A stretch of 64,000 nucleotides of DNA from Aliikangiella marina (GTDB lineage Bacteria; Pseudomonadota; Gammaproteobacteria; Enterobacterales; Kangiellaceae): assembly GCF_007004765.1 (NCBI RefSeq), contig NZ_VIKR01000002.1:992001-1056000 (forward strand). The letters run 5' to 3'. A program made the translations under genes and the position numbers. Below the pieces are notes generated by a model. It did no database searches and was not told the DNA's origin. It worked only from the letters and a program-made list of their open reading frames with translations. How positions within the stretch are numbered: the stretch's first letter is position 1; every line of letters begins with the position of its first letter. This document shows positions 18,525 through 27,907 of this stretch, piece by piece.

Positions 18525-21038
18525 ATGAAGTTTAATAGTAAGTCTAATTTTCTCAGGCAGTTAAAGGCTTTCGCAGCTACATTATTATTGGCCGGCTTTG
18601 GACCTATGGTTCTTGCGGCAGAAGCATCGCTCGAAGATGGTTTTGTCGTCGAAGAAATTGATGTCAATGGTCTGCAAAGAATGGAATTGGGTACCTTCTT
18701 TAATCTACTACCACTTCAGGTTGGCGAAAAGCTTGATAGTGCTCGTGTGCCAACGGTTATTCGAGCAATCGTTTCATCGAACAGCTTTGAGGATGTTCGA
18801 GTTTTCCGGGATGGCAACAAACTGATTTTTGACCTGAAAGAAAGACCAACAATCTCGGATATTACGATTGATGGTAATTCAGATATAAAAACGGAACAGA
18901 TTTTAGATGCGATGCGCAGACAAAACTTTGCCAAAGGTGAAATTTTTGATCCTGCCGCCATCAAAGGAATTAAGCTTGGCATGGAAGAACAGTATTTTGC
19001 CCACGGTAAATACTCAGTCAAAATTGAAGACAAGATTATCAAACAGTCACGTAACCGCGTGCTAGTTAAGTTCGACGTCAATGAAGGTGATCCTGCGAAA
19101 ATCGAAAAAATCAGTTTAGTTGGAAATTCTGTTTATGACGATGAGGAACTATTAGGCCAATTCGAATTGTCTGAAGGGGTATGGTGGGCATTTTTCTCAA
19201 GTGCAGATCAATACTCTCGAGAGAAGTTATCCGGTGACTTGGAAACACTGCGTTCGTATTATCTTGATCGCGGCTACTTAAAATACAACAATACTTCAAC
19301 TCAAGTTTCGATTTCGCCCGATAGAAAAGGCATTTACATCACTATCAATGTTGACGAAGGTGAAAAGTTTAAGGTCGATAAGATTGTTTTCTCAGGTGAT
19401 CTGATCATGAGTAAAGAACAACTGAAAAACCTGATGCCATTGACCAAAGGCGATACCTACTCCGCCGCGGCTGTTTCGTTTGCCGAAGAACAAATTAAAA
19501 AGAGCTTGGGTTATTACGGCTATGCCTTTGCAAAGGTTGTTACTATTCCCAATATTATCGAAGAAGAAAACAAAGTCGAACTGACTTTATTTATCGATCC
19601 TGGCAAGAAAGTTTATGTAAATCGAATCAATTTTGCTGGAAATGAAACCACTAATGATGAAGTCCTGCGACGAGAAGTCAGAGTTATGGAAGGTGGTGCG
19701 CTTTCAACTGATGCGGTCGAACGTTCTAAATTGAGACTGCAAAGGCTCAGCTACTTGGAAGAAGTTGAAGTAGAAACGCCAAAAGTCGAAGACAAAGAAG
19801 ATCGTGTTGATATTGACTATAAAGTTAAAGAACGCTCTGCAGGAACAATTTCCGGTGGTATCGGATATAGCGATGGCTTTGGAGCGTCGATTAATGCCAA
19901 TGTCAGCCACAGTAACTTCTTAGGCTCAGGTAAACGTATTCAAGTAGGCATTAATAAGAATCGCTACTCGGAAAGTTATCGTGCGGATTATTTTGACCCT
20001 TATTTTACTATCGATGCGATTAGTGCGGGTATTGGCTTGGAGTATGTGGTGACAGATTTTGGCGAGTTTAACTTCTCGTTAGGTGCCGGAACGCTGGATA
20101 CAACTCGTCTTTCCGGTAACCTTGGTTACCAGCTTAATGAAGTGAGCGGAATTAATTTTGGATTGAGCTTCCAGGATAGTGAACTTAAAGCCGGTCGCTA
20201 TACAACCTCTCAACAAGTTATCGAGTTTTTTGAGAGTGAAAACCAAGACATTAGAATCGACCCTAATTATGACTACTTTTTAACGAGAGCGAGCGTAGGG
20301 TTATCCAGAAATACACTCAATCGCGGTATTTTTCCGACTCGCGGAACGAGCCAAACACTCTCATTGGCAGCCACCACACCTGGTAGTGATTTAGAATTCT
20401 ACAAGGTCACATACGACCTCAGCCACTATATTCCTATTGCTCAGGGCTGGACCTTTTTGAGTCGATTTAGGCTGGCATGGGGCGATGCTTATGGTGATAC
20501 AGAAAAACTCCCTTATTTTGAGAACTTTAGTGCGGGGGGCTCGGGATCGCTGAGAGGCTTTGAATCAAATACGATTGGACCACGAGTTATCGAACGATTC
20601 AGCGGATCAACTTCTGGGCCGATTCCGACTGATGGCGGTCAAGGCCAGGTTTCAGTAGGCCTACCAAGTGCTGATGATGAGATATTTATTAGTCGTCGGA
20701 CGACGGGTGGTAACGCGAGAATACTTGGCTCGCTAGAATTAATTTTTCCTATCCCGTTTGCGGAAGAAAGTAACTCGGTTAGGACCAGTGCTTTTGTCGA
20801 TGTCGGAAATTTATGGGATACTAATTTTGATCTCGATAATTATCGAGAGTTGGATCCGGTACAATTAGCAAAAATTCCAGATTACTCTGAGCCAGGAACC
20901 TATAGAGTTTCTGCTGGGATATCTTTACAATGGCTATCACCGATGGGGCCGTTAACAATCAGTCTGTCGACACCATTAAAAGAAGAAGACGGTGACGAAG
21001 TTGAGCAATTCTCGTTCAACGTTGGTAAGACTTTTTAG
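18525..21038 (+). CDS. bamA: Outer-membrane protein assembly factor BamA
   Basis: The 837-residue protein has a signal peptide (about 1-31, ending VLAAEA), five POTRA domains (about 35-430) and a 16-strand barrel. The barrel holds the conserved GGSGSLRGFE block of loop 6, whose VRGF-like motif here reads LRGF. The last residue is Phe, the usual OMP ending. BamA is the essential core of the machine that folds outer-membrane beta-barrels, among them the TonB receptors in this window. It is followed by skp, which delivers its substrates. Confidence 0.98.
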   Translation: MKFNSKSNFLRQLKAFAATLLLAGFGPMVLAAEASLEDGFVVEEIDVNGLQRMELGTFFNLLPLQVGEKLDSARVPTVIRAIVSSNSFEDVRVFRDGNKLIFDLKERPTISDITIDGNSDIKTEQILDAMRRQNFAKGEIFDPAAIKGIKLGMEEQYFAHGKYSVKIEDKIIKQSRNRVLVKFDVNEGDPAKIEKISLVGNSVYDDEELLGQFELSEGVWWAFFSSADQYSREKLSGDLETLRSYYLDRGYLKYNNTSTQVSISPDRKGIYITINVDEGEKFKVDKIVFSGDLIMSKEQLKNLMPLTKGDTYSAAAVSFAEEQIKKSLGYYGYAFAKVVTIPNIIEEENKVELTLFIDPGKKVYVNRINFAGNETTNDEVLRREVRVMEGGALSTDAVERSKLRLQRLSYLEEVEVETPKVEDKEDRVDIDYKVKERSAGTISGGIGYSDGFGASINANVSHSNFLGSGKRIQVGINKNRYSESYRADYFDPYFTIDAISAGIGLEYVVTDFGEFNFSLGAGTLDTTRLSGNLGYQLNEVSGINFGLSFQDSELKAGRYTTSQQVIEFFESENQDIRIDPNYDYFLTRASVGLSRNTLNRGIFPTRGTSQTLSLAATTPGSDLEFYKVTYDLSHYIPIAQGWTFLSRFRLAWGDAYGDTEKLPYFENFSAGGSGSLRGFESNTIGPRVIERFSGSTSGPIPTDGGQGQVSVGLPSADDEIFISRRTTGGNARILGSLELIFPIPFAEESNSVRTSAFVDVGNLWDTNFDLDNYRELDPVQLAKIPDYSEPGTYRVSAGISLQWLSPMGPLTISLSTPLKEEDGDEVEQFSFNVGKTF

Positions 21039-21111
21039 AGAATATTGACCAAGCTTTTAATAAGTAAAGTCGAGAAAAGTATTTAAGTTTAATAAGTAAG
21101 AAGGTGTAAAA

Positions 21112-21618
21112 ATGTTAAAAAAATCAATTATGACTTTTGCTCTGCTTTTTATGGCGGCGAGTGTTCAAGCAGCAGACTTCAGAATTGGGGTTGTCGATAC
21201 TAAAGCGGTATTGAGTAAAGCGCCTCAATTGAAGGCAGCTAACGACAGAATCAAGCAACAGTTTCAAGAAAGACAAAACGAGTTGGTTGAGTTGCAAAAG
21301 CAAGGCGAAGATTTAAAAGCCAAAGCTAAAAGAGACCAAATGACAATGACTGGTGCACAGCGATTGGAAATCGATCGTCAGCTTCAAGCGCTTGATTCGC
21401 AGTTCTCTTTGAAACAAAAATTCTTCCAAGAAGATATCAAAATTGCTACTTCACAAGAACAGCAAAAAGTCGCTCAAAAAATTAATGAAGCAATTCAAAA
21501 AATTGCTGCCGAAGATAAGTTCGATCTTATCTTAGCAAAGGAAGTTGCAATTCATGCAGTTCCTGCGATCGATATCACTGACAAAGTTATTGCTATGATT
21601 AGCAATCCTGCAGGCTAA
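21112..21618 (+). CDS. skp: Periplasmic chaperone Skp/OmpH
   Basis: The 168-residue protein has a signal peptide (about 1-20, ending VQAADF), a short beta segment with IGVVDTKAVL and a long charged helical arm (about 40-130), the tentacle of the Skp trimer. It keeps unfolded outer-membrane proteins soluble on the way to BamA. AAGAAGG lies before the ATG. Confidence 0.95.
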   Translation: MLKKSIMTFALLFMAASVQAADFRIGVVDTKAVLSKAPQLKAANDRIKQQFQERQNELVELQKQGEDLKAKAKRDQMTMTGAQRLEIDRQLQALDSQFSLKQKFFQEDIKIATSQEQQKVAQKINEAIQKIAAEDKFDLILAKEVAIHAVPAIDITDKVIAMISNPAG

Positions 21619-21622
21619 TCTT

Positions 21623-22669
21623 TTGGCAAGTCGCGACTACACAGTTGCGCAGATTGCGCAGCTGTTAGATGCTCAGTATGTCGGTGATGGAGAGCATATC
21701 ATTAGCGGATTAGCGCCAATTGATAAGGCTAGCTCTCAAGATATTTCTTTTCTGAGTGACAACAAGTATCAATCACAATTAAGCACAACCCAAGCGGGTT
21801 GTGTTTTGGTTTCTGATGCCGTTAAATCGCAGTTAAAAACTAACGGCATTATAATCCAGGACCCTTATTTAGGTTTTGCGCGAGTGGCTCAATTGTTAGA
21901 CACAACGCCCAAGCCTCCTCAAGAAATTCACCCCAGTGCCATCGTCCATGAAAGTGCCTCTATTGGTGAAAATGTGGCGATAGAGCCTGGCGTAGTTATT
22001 GGTGAAGGTGTTCAAATTGGCGATAACGTTATAATCGGTGCGAATACCACAATTGGTGAATCGGCAAAAATCGGTGCGAACTCTCGTCTTTATGCTAATG
22101 TTTCTATATATCATCGGGTTGTATTAGGTGAAAATTGCGTGATTCAATCCGGTGCTATCATCGGCGCTGATGGGTTCGGTTACGCTAACGAGCAAGGTCA
22201 GTGGGTTCGAATACCGCAAACAGGCAGCGTTATTCTGGGTAATGAAGTTGATGTTGGTGCCAATGCCTGTATCGATAGAGGAGCGTTAAACGATACGATT
22301 ATCGGTAATGGTGTCAAGATTGATAACTTATGTCACATTGCCCACAATGTTGTCATCGGTGAGCATACGGCTATGGCGGGCATGACCGGAATTGCGGGTA
22401 GTACAACAATCGGCAAGCACTGTACGTTTAGTGGTAGATCGTCAATACTAGGGCATTTATTTATTGCCGATAAGACACATGTAACAGCGTGTAGTTTGAT
22501 TAATCGCTCTAATAAAGAACCCGGTGTTTTTTCATCCGGTACCGGCATGCAAGATAACAAAACGTGGCGTAAGAATGTGGCACGTTTTAGACAGTTAGAT
22601 GAGATGGCGAAACAGCTAAAACGGTTACAAAAGCAAATCGACGATATTAAAGGCGGAGCAAATTCATGA
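21623..22669 (+). CDS. lpxD: UDP-3-O-acylglucosamine N-acyltransferase, TTG start
   Basis: The 348-residue LpxD adds the second hydroxyacyl chain to the sugar in lipid A synthesis (third step). An N-terminal uridine-binding domain (about 1-100) precedes a left-handed beta helix of hexapeptide repeats (about 100-310) and a C-terminal helix. The catalytic-His region [15 protein letters not shown] is clear. The start is a TTG, 4 bases after the skp stop, with CAGG about 8 bases upstream; no ATG or GTG nearby fits the family. The stop overlaps the fabZ ATG. Confidence 0.96.
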   Translation: MASRDYTVAQIAQLLDAQYVGDGEHIISGLAPIDKASSQDISFLSDNKYQSQLSTTQAGCVLVSDAVKSQLKTNGIIIQDPYLGFARVAQLLDTTPKPPQEIHPSAIVHESASIGENVAIEPGVVIGEGVQIGDNVIIGANTTIGESAKIGANSRLYANVSIYHRVVLGENCVIQSGAIIGADGFGYANEQGQWVRIPQTGSVILGNEVDVGANACIDRGALNDTIIGNGVKIDNLCHIAHNVVIGEHTAMAGMTGIAGSTTIGKHCTFSGRSSILGHLFIADKTHVTACSLINRSNKEPGVFSSGTGMQDNKTWRKNVARFRQLDEMAKQLKRLQKQIDDIKGGANS

Positions 22670-23133
22670 GTGGAGAACAGCGGCAGATTTCGTCACTTGA
22701 TATTCATGAAATAATGAAGACACTGCCCCATAGGTATCCTTTTTTATTAGTTGATAAGGTTACAGATTACAAAGTTGGTGAGTATCTTAATGCGATAAAA
22801 AATGTCACGATGAACGAGCCATGTTTTACCGGACATTTTCCCCACCGGCCAGTGATGCCAGGTGTTTTGATATTAGAAGCATTGGCGCAAGCGACAGGAA
22901 TTTTAGCGTTTAAAACTTTAGACGAATCACCGGATGAAGACTCTTTATATTACTTTGTTGGCATCGACAGCGCGCGTTTTAAGAAGCCTGTTGAGCCAGG
23001 CGATCAAGTAGAGCTAAAAGTAACTTTACTGAATCGCAAAAGAACTTTTTGGAAATTCGACGCGCAAGCACTTGTAGATGGAAAGATCGTGTGTGCTGCG
23101 CAACTCATGTGTTCAAAACAGGATGTCGGATAA
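22666..23133 (+). CDS. fabZ: 3-hydroxyacyl-ACP dehydratase FabZ
   Basis: The 155-residue hot-dog-fold dehydratase converts 3-hydroxyacyl-ACP to trans-2-enoyl-ACP. It competes with LpxA and LpxD for the hydroxyacyl pool. [12 protein letters not shown], the catalytic H57 in [11 protein letters not shown] and E71 in LILEALAQ are present. It overlaps lpxD by 4 bases and lpxA by 1 base, so the three are coupled. Confidence 0.97.
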   Translation: MSGEQRQISSLDIHEIMKTLPHRYPFLLVDKVTDYKVGEYLNAIKNVTMNEPCFTGHFPHRPVMPGVLILEALAQATGILAFKTLDESPDEDSLYYFVGIDSARFKKPVEPGDQVELKVTLLNRKRTFWKFDAQALVDGKIVCAAQLMCSKQDVG

Positions 23134-23909
23134 TGATTCATCCCAGTGCCGTGATACACCCATCAGCAAAGCTGGCCGAAGACGTATCGGTTGGACCGTT
23201 TTCGGTAATTGATGAACACGTTACCATCGGTGAAGGTACCGTAGTGGGTCCACATGTTGTCATCAATGGTCATACAACCATCGGTAAGAAAAATCACTTT
23301 TATCAATTCTCCTCGATTGGTGAAGCTAATCAAGATAAAAAGTATGCCGGAGAACCAACCCGAACCGAGATAGGCGACAATAATATTGTTCGCGAATCCT
23401 GCACGATTCATCGAGGTACAACCCAAGATAAAGGGGTTACCAAAATCGGCAATAATAATTTATTGATGGCATATACTCATATTGCTCATGATTGTGTACT
23501 TGGTGATAACGTTACTATTGCTAACAGCTCAAATTTGGCGGGTCATGTGGTCATCGGTGACTGGGCCATTCTTGGCGGGTTTGCCGGCGTTCATCAATTC
23601 TGTCATATTGGCGCCCATGCCTTTATTGGTCTTCGCTCGACGGTAACCCAAGATATAGCGCCTTTTGTTCTTTATGCTGACTCTGCACCGAGAGCGGTTA
23701 ATGCCGAAGGGTTACGACGGCGTGGGTTTACTGGCAAAGATATAAGCGCAATTCGAAAAGCATATCGAGTGATATATCGAAGCGGGATGCTTTTAGAGGA
23801 AGTGATGAAAGAGCTTGAAGTTATGGCGAATGAGTCAGAACATGTTAAGTTAATGATCGACTTTGTCAATCAATCGAAACGGGGTCTCGCTCGAGGCTCT
23901 ATGATTTAA
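23133..23909 (+). CDS. lpxA: UDP-N-acetylglucosamine acyltransferase (canonical copy)
   Basis: The 258-residue LpxA transfers a hydroxyacyl chain from ACP to O-3 of UDP-GlcNAc. It is a hexapeptide beta helix followed by a helical tail. The active-site features of the E. coli enzyme are kept: the NQDKKYAGEPT block (E. coli N72, Q73, K76), the general-base His (H119 here, in HIAHDC), LAGHV and VHQFC. At the chain-length ruler position (E. coli G173) there is Leu, which suggests acyl chains shorter than C14. The ATG overlaps the fabZ stop. A second, divergent LpxA follows after 19 bases. Confidence 0.95.
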   Translation: MIHPSAVIHPSAKLAEDVSVGPFSVIDEHVTIGEGTVVGPHVVINGHTTIGKKNHFYQFSSIGEANQDKKYAGEPTRTEIGDNNIVRESCTIHRGTTQDKGVTKIGNNNLLMAYTHIAHDCVLGDNVTIANSSNLAGHVVIGDWAILGGFAGVHQFCHIGAHAFIGLRSTVTQDIAPFVLYADSAPRAVNAEGLRRRGFTGKDISAIRKAYRVIYRSGMLLEEVMKELEVMANESEHVKLMIDFVNQSKRGLARGSMI

Positions 23910-23928
23910 ATAATAAGATTAGAAATTT

Positions 23929-24696
23929 ATGATCCACGCTACCGCAATCGTCGATCCGTCGGCGAAGATTGCTGATTCCGCTGAAATTGGGCCCTATTCT
24001 GTCATAGGTCCGGATGTCGTTATAGGTGAACGCACGATTGTGGGGCCGCATGTCGTGATTAAAGGGCCAACAGTGATTGGCGAAGATAACGAAATTCACC
24101 AGTTCGCGTCTATTGGAGACATCCCACAAGATTTAAGTTTTGATAAATCTTCAGATACTAAACTTGTTATCGGTGATAGAAATAGTATTCGAGAGTATGT
24201 GAGTATCCATCGAGCGATCCCCAAAGAGGACTACATTACAAAAATTGGTGACGATAATATGCTAATGGCGCATGTCCATATTGGGCATAACTGTATTTTA
24301 GGTAATAAGATCGTGATTGTGAACAGCACCAATTTAGCGGGACATGTACACATTAATGATTGGGCAATTATTAGTGGTTTCAGTGGCATACATCAGTTTT
24401 GTCATGTGGGTGCGCACACAATGCTTGGCATTCAAAGTAAGGTGACTCAAGATATTCCGCCGTTTGTCATGTATGCGGAGTCTTCGCCTAAGACAATAAA
24501 TGCACGGGGTTTGCAGCGGCGTGGATTTGATAAACAAGAAATCCAAAATATAAGAAGAGCTTTCAAAGTTATTTATCGTCAGGAACTTGGGCAAGCGGAA
24601 ATGTTAGCTAAACTTGACGAAATGGCTAAAACTTCAGAGTCGGTTAAATTAATGGCTGATTTTATTCGCAACTCACCCCGCGGAATTGCCCGTTAA
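23929..24696 (+). CDS. Second LpxA-type acyltransferase, probably for UDP-GlcNAc3N
   Basis: The 255-residue paralogue has the same fold, and keeps the general-base His (H120, in HIGHNC), LAGHV and IHQFC. It has lost the block that matches E. coli NQDLKYAGEPT: here it reads PQDLSFDKSSDT (from residue 66), so the Lys equivalent to K76 is Ser70 and AGEPT is gone. The ruler position is Ile. Genes for a GnnA/GnnB-like pair lie just beyond it. In Acidithiobacillus and Leptospira such LpxA enzymes prefer UDP-GlcNAc3N and form an amide bond. That role is inferred from context. It converges on lpxB with 4 bases between stop codons. Confidence 0.85.
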   Translation: MIHATAIVDPSAKIADSAEIGPYSVIGPDVVIGERTIVGPHVVIKGPTVIGEDNEIHQFASIGDIPQDLSFDKSSDTKLVIGDRNSIREYVSIHRAIPKEDYITKIGDDNMLMAHVHIGHNCILGNKIVIVNSTNLAGHVHINDWAIISGFSGIHQFCHVGAHTMLGIQSKVTQDIPPFVMYAESSPKTINARGLQRRGFDKQEIQNIRRAFKVIYRQELGQAEMLAKLDEMAKTSESVKLMADFIRNSPRGIAR

Positions 24697-24700
24697 ACGA

Positions 24701-25849
24701 TTAACGATTGTTTGATGCCAACATATTTGCGGCTAAGCTTGCGACATTTTTCGAGCCGCCTTCAGCGCCAAGTTTTGCTCTGACCTCGGATAACTGATTG
24801 ATCATATCGTTGCGGTAAGCTTCATCATCAAGAATCCGCATAATTTCTTGACCAATTTGTTTTGGTTGAGCTTTATCTTGGATAAACTCATTAATGATTC
24901 TTTTTTCCGCAACAATGTTAACTAAACCAACATTTTCTACCGATATCATTCGCTTGAATATGGCATAGGAAATTGGTGATATGCGATAGGTAATTGTAAA
25001 AGGAATTCCCATCAAGCCAATTTCGAGAGTTGCCGTACCTGATGCCGTGATAATCGCATCGCAAGTACTCATGATGTTGTAGGGTCTATCTTGAATAAAC
25101 TGAATATTGAGGGCCTCGTAACCCACGCATTGCGATTTCAACTCATTGATGTCAAGAGTGCTCGCAACGCCGAGGACAAATTGCAGGTCGTTGCGTTGTT
25201 CGGTTAGATATTTTGCCGTCTTCAGTTGGATCGGTAGTACTTTTTTTATTTCACTGCGTCGACTTCCAGGGAATAGTCCAATCGTCTTTTTATCGCTCGA
25301 AAGTTGATACTCCCTAAGTAGCTCTGGTTTGTCTTTGGTTGGGTAAACTTCGTCGACGAGCGGATTACCGACAAACTTTACTGGGACATTAGCATTCTCG
25401 TAAAAAGCCACTTCGAAAGGAAACAATACTGCCATCATGTCAACGCGTTCGCGAATCTTATGAACGCGTTTTGGACGCCATGCCCATACTTGCGGTCCAA
25501 TATAAAACAAAACTTTAACACCAGACTCCTTGGCTACCTGAGCGAGTTTCATATTAAACTCCTGATAATCAACAAGTATCAGCAAATCGGGCTTTTGGGT
25601 TCGCACAATATCCGCTAAATGATCGAGTGCTTTTTTTATTTTGCGATAATTAATAAGTACTTCTACCAATCCGACGACGGCCAGCTCGGCGCAGTCGATG
25701 ATGACATCAGCACCGGCTTCTCTCAGGTTATCGCCACCCATAGCAGTAATGTTTAAGTCGGAATTAATTTTTTTTAATTCTCTGACTAAATTGGCAGCAT
25801 GAAGATCGCCGGATGCTTCACCGGCACTAATTAAAACTGATTGAGTCAT
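24701..25849 (-). CDS. lpxB: Lipid-A-disaccharide synthase
   Basis: The 382-residue GT19 glycosyltransferase joins UDP-2,3-diacyl-glucosamine and lipid X into the lipid A disaccharide on the inner membrane. SAGEASGDLHAANLV at the start, the YIGPQVWAWRPKR block, LFPGSRRSEIKK and ASGTATLEIGL are diagnostic. The ATG at 25849 is preferred; a GTG two codons upstream is possible, and neither has a strong ribosome site. Its strand is opposite to lpxA, unlike the common lpxD-fabZ-lpxA-lpxB order. It follows the aminotransferase by 18 bases and is probably the last gene of a gnnA-gnnB-lpxB operon. Confidence 0.96.
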   Translation of the reverse strand: MTQSVLISAGEASGDLHAANLVRELKKINSDLNITAMGGDNLREAGADVIIDCAELAVVGLVEVLINYRKIKKALDHLADIVRTQKPDLLILVDYQEFNMKLAQVAKESGVKVLFYIGPQVWAWRPKRVHKIRERVDMMAVLFPFEVAFYENANVPVKFVGNPLVDEVYPTKDKPELLREYQLSSDKKTIGLFPGSRRSEIKKVLPIQLKTAKYLTEQRNDLQFVLGVASTLDINELKSQCVGYEALNIQFIQDRPYNIMSTCDAIITASGTATLEIGLMGIPFTITYRISPISYAIFKRMISVENVGLVNIVAEKRIINEFIQDKAQPKQIGQEIMRILDDEAYRNDMINQLSEVRAKLGAEGGSKNVASLAANMLASNNR

Positions 25850-25867
25850 GGACACAGGTTAGTTTTG

Positions 25868-26965
25868 TTATTGTATTGCGGATTTGATAACGTCACATAC
25901 GATTTTAATTTTTTCTTCTTCCATTTCTGGATAAATCGGTAACGCGAAACAATGGTCCACTACCTTTTCGGAAACCGGTAAGTGATTATCAGTATTTTGG
26001 TTTGCATAAACGTCTTGGCGATGCAACGGGATAGGATAATAAATAGCACAAGCGATATTATTATCTTGTAAAGTCTGCATGATTTTATCTCGCTGATGAT
26101 GCATACAAACATATTGGTGATAAACATGCTTGCCTACACCATCTTCATGTGGTGTAACGATTGCAGAATCGGCTAAATATTTTTTATAAGTTTGGTCGAC
26201 TCTACGACGATTATCATTGTAGCTATCAATGCGCTTGAGTTTGGCTCTTAAGATAACCGCTTGAAGTTCGTCTAATCGGCTATTAAATCCCAATTCAGTA
26301 TGATGATAGCGAACGCTCATCCCGTGGTTTCTAAGTATGTTTAAATGTTTGAAGATGTCATCCGAGTTAGTCGAGATTAAACCACCATCGCCATAGCAGC
26401 CTAAGTTTTTACTGGGAAAGAAACTAAATGCGCCAACGTCACCAAAACTTCCGGTTTGTTGTCCATTAATATCGGCGCCAAAAGACTGAGCACAGTCTTC
26501 AACGATCTTCAGACCTTTCGCGTCGCATAACTTTTTAAGAGCCAACATGTCGACCGGTTGACCAAACAGATGGACAGGAATAACCGCTTTTGTTTTGTCG
26601 GTAATGGCATCTTCCACTTGTTGCAAATCAATATTAAAATTTTGTTCGTCAATATCAACAAAGACCGGAGTAGCACCGACATAACTAATCGCTTCTGCGG
26701 TTGCTATAAAGGTGAAAGTGGTTGTGATAACTTCATCGCCTTTGCCAACGCCAGCCGCAATCAGCGCTAAGTGTAAAGCGTCAGTACCAGAGTTAACCCC
26801 AAGGCAGTGTTTTACACCCAAATACTTTGCAGCTTCCTCTTCAAAGGCTTTTACGTTTGGGCCAAGGATAAACTGGGTAGACTCTAGTGCGGCCAATATC
26901 CCTGAATCAATCTCATCTTTCATTTCAAGATACTGTTGTTTCAAGTCAACCATTGGGATATTCAT
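25868..26965 (-). CDS. gnnB: DegT/DnrJ/EryC1-type sugar aminotransferase, probable GnnB
   Basis: The 365-residue PLP enzyme has the family's IPMVDLKQQY start, GVNSGTDALHLAL, the EDCAQSFGA motif with D157 and the Schiff-base lysine K186 in FFPSKNLGCYGDGG. Family members transaminate keto-sugar nucleotides. Its neighbours are an NAD-dependent sugar-nucleotide oxidoreductase, lpxB and a divergent lpxA. That is the setting of gnnB in A. ferrooxidans, where GnnB turns UDP-3-keto-GlcNAc into UDP-GlcNAc3N with glutamate. An O-antigen or capsule sugar role is the alternative, but no glycosyltransferases or Wzx/Wzy genes are near. Confidence 0.8.
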   Translation of the reverse strand: MNIPMVDLKQQYLEMKDEIDSGILAALESTQFILGPNVKAFEEEAAKYLGVKHCLGVNSGTDALHLALIAAGVGKGDEVITTTFTFIATAEAISYVGATPVFVDIDEQNFNIDLQQVEDAITDKTKAVIPVHLFGQPVDMLALKKLCDAKGLKIVEDCAQSFGADINGQQTGSFGDVGAFSFFPSKNLGCYGDGGLISTNSDDIFKHLNILRNHGMSVRYHHTELGFNSRLDELQAVILRAKLKRIDSYNDNRRRVDQTYKKYLADSAIVTPHEDGVGKHVYHQYVCMHHQRDKIMQTLQDNNIACAIYYPIPLHRQDVYANQNTDNHLPVSEKVVDHCFALPIYPEMEEEKIKIVCDVIKSAIQ

Positions 26966-26971
26966 AAATAA

Positions 26972-27907
26972 CTACTCACTTAAAAGTTTTGAAATTTGGA
27001 TAGCAGTGTCAAGTGCTTGTCGGCCGTCTTCACCGGTAACAACGGCTGGAGTTTTGGTTTCAATGCTATTGAGAAACGCTTTTATTTCTTCCATCAATGC
27101 ATCATTGTTTTCGAAACTTTGTTCGTCTGCAATGATATGTGGCATGCCGTTTTCATCCAAGCCTTCGCCTTTTTGGTAGATGTATAAACCTCGGTTTTGG
27201 AAGTCAACCGTTGCGCAAGATTCATTTTGAAATATTCGCATTTTTCGTTCTGTTTTCACCGAGACTCGACTGGCCGTTACATTTGCAACACATCCATTAG
27301 CGAATTCTAGTCTGGCGTTAACGATATCCGAAGTCTCGGTCAAAACTGATGCACCAGAGGCACGAATTGCTGTGAGTTCTGATTTAACTATATTGAGAAT
27401 AATATCGATATCATGAATCATCAAATCGAGCACAACGTTAACATCATTTGCTCGCGGATTGAACGGTGCTAAACGATGCGATTCAATAAAACGAGGTTCA
27501 GTGATGGCGCGGTCTAGTTTTAAGATCGCTGCATTGAATCTTTCTAAAAAGCCGACTTGAATAATCGCTTCGTTTTGTTTGGCTAGTTCGATCAACTCAT
27601 CGGCTTCCTCAACGGTCACGGTAATTGGTTTTTCGATCAATACATGAGTACCGTGCTCAAGAAAATCTTTGGCAATTTTGTAATGTAGGCTGGTGGGGGC
27701 TGCAATACTGACCGCATCAACATTACCAAGCAGACTTGAATAATCAGTGAGACCGTGCACAGAAAGTGTATCAGCGATTTCTTTTGCGGTTTCTGGGTTG
27801 GCGTCGACTACAGCAATAAGCTCGCTGTTATCGAGAGCTGCATATTTTTGCGCGTGAAATTTTCCAAGATAACCCACACCAATAACGGCGGTTTTAATTT
27901 TAGCCAT
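26972..27907 (-). CDS. gnnA: Gfo/Idh/MocA-type sugar-nucleotide oxidoreductase, probable GnnA
   Basis: The 311-residue protein starts with a Rossmann fold (GVGYLG at 10-15). It has the EKP motif (92-94) and the DLMIHDIDI block with H165 that positions substrate in Gfo/Idh/MocA dehydrogenases. GnnA oxidises C-3 of UDP-GlcNAc with NAD before GnnB aminates it. The ATG at 27907 is chosen because the Rossmann strand begins right after it; the frame extends 20 codons further upstream with no family match. It is first in an apparent gnnA-gnnB-lpxB operon (6- and 18-base gaps). Confidence 0.8.
   Translation of the reverse strand: MAKIKTAVIGVGYLGKFHAQKYAALDNSELIAVVDANPETAKEIADTLSVHGLTDYSSLLGNVDAVSIAAPTSLHYKIAKDFLEHGTHVLIEKPITVTVEEADELIELAKQNEAIIQVGFLERFNAAILKLDRAITEPRFIESHRLAPFNPRANDVNVVLDLMIHDIDIILNIVKSELTAIRASGASVLTETSDIVNARLEFANGCVANVTASRVSVKTERKMRIFQNESCATVDFQNRGLYIYQKGEGLDENGMPHIIADEQSFENNDALMEEIKAFLNSIETKTPAVVTGEDGRQALDTAIQISKLLSE

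Noticed and set aside
25868-27907. Aminotransferase and oxidoreductase considered as part of an O-antigen or pseudaminic-acid island
   Set aside because: No glycosyltransferase, flippase, polymerase or further sugar genes are present; both flank lpxB directly.
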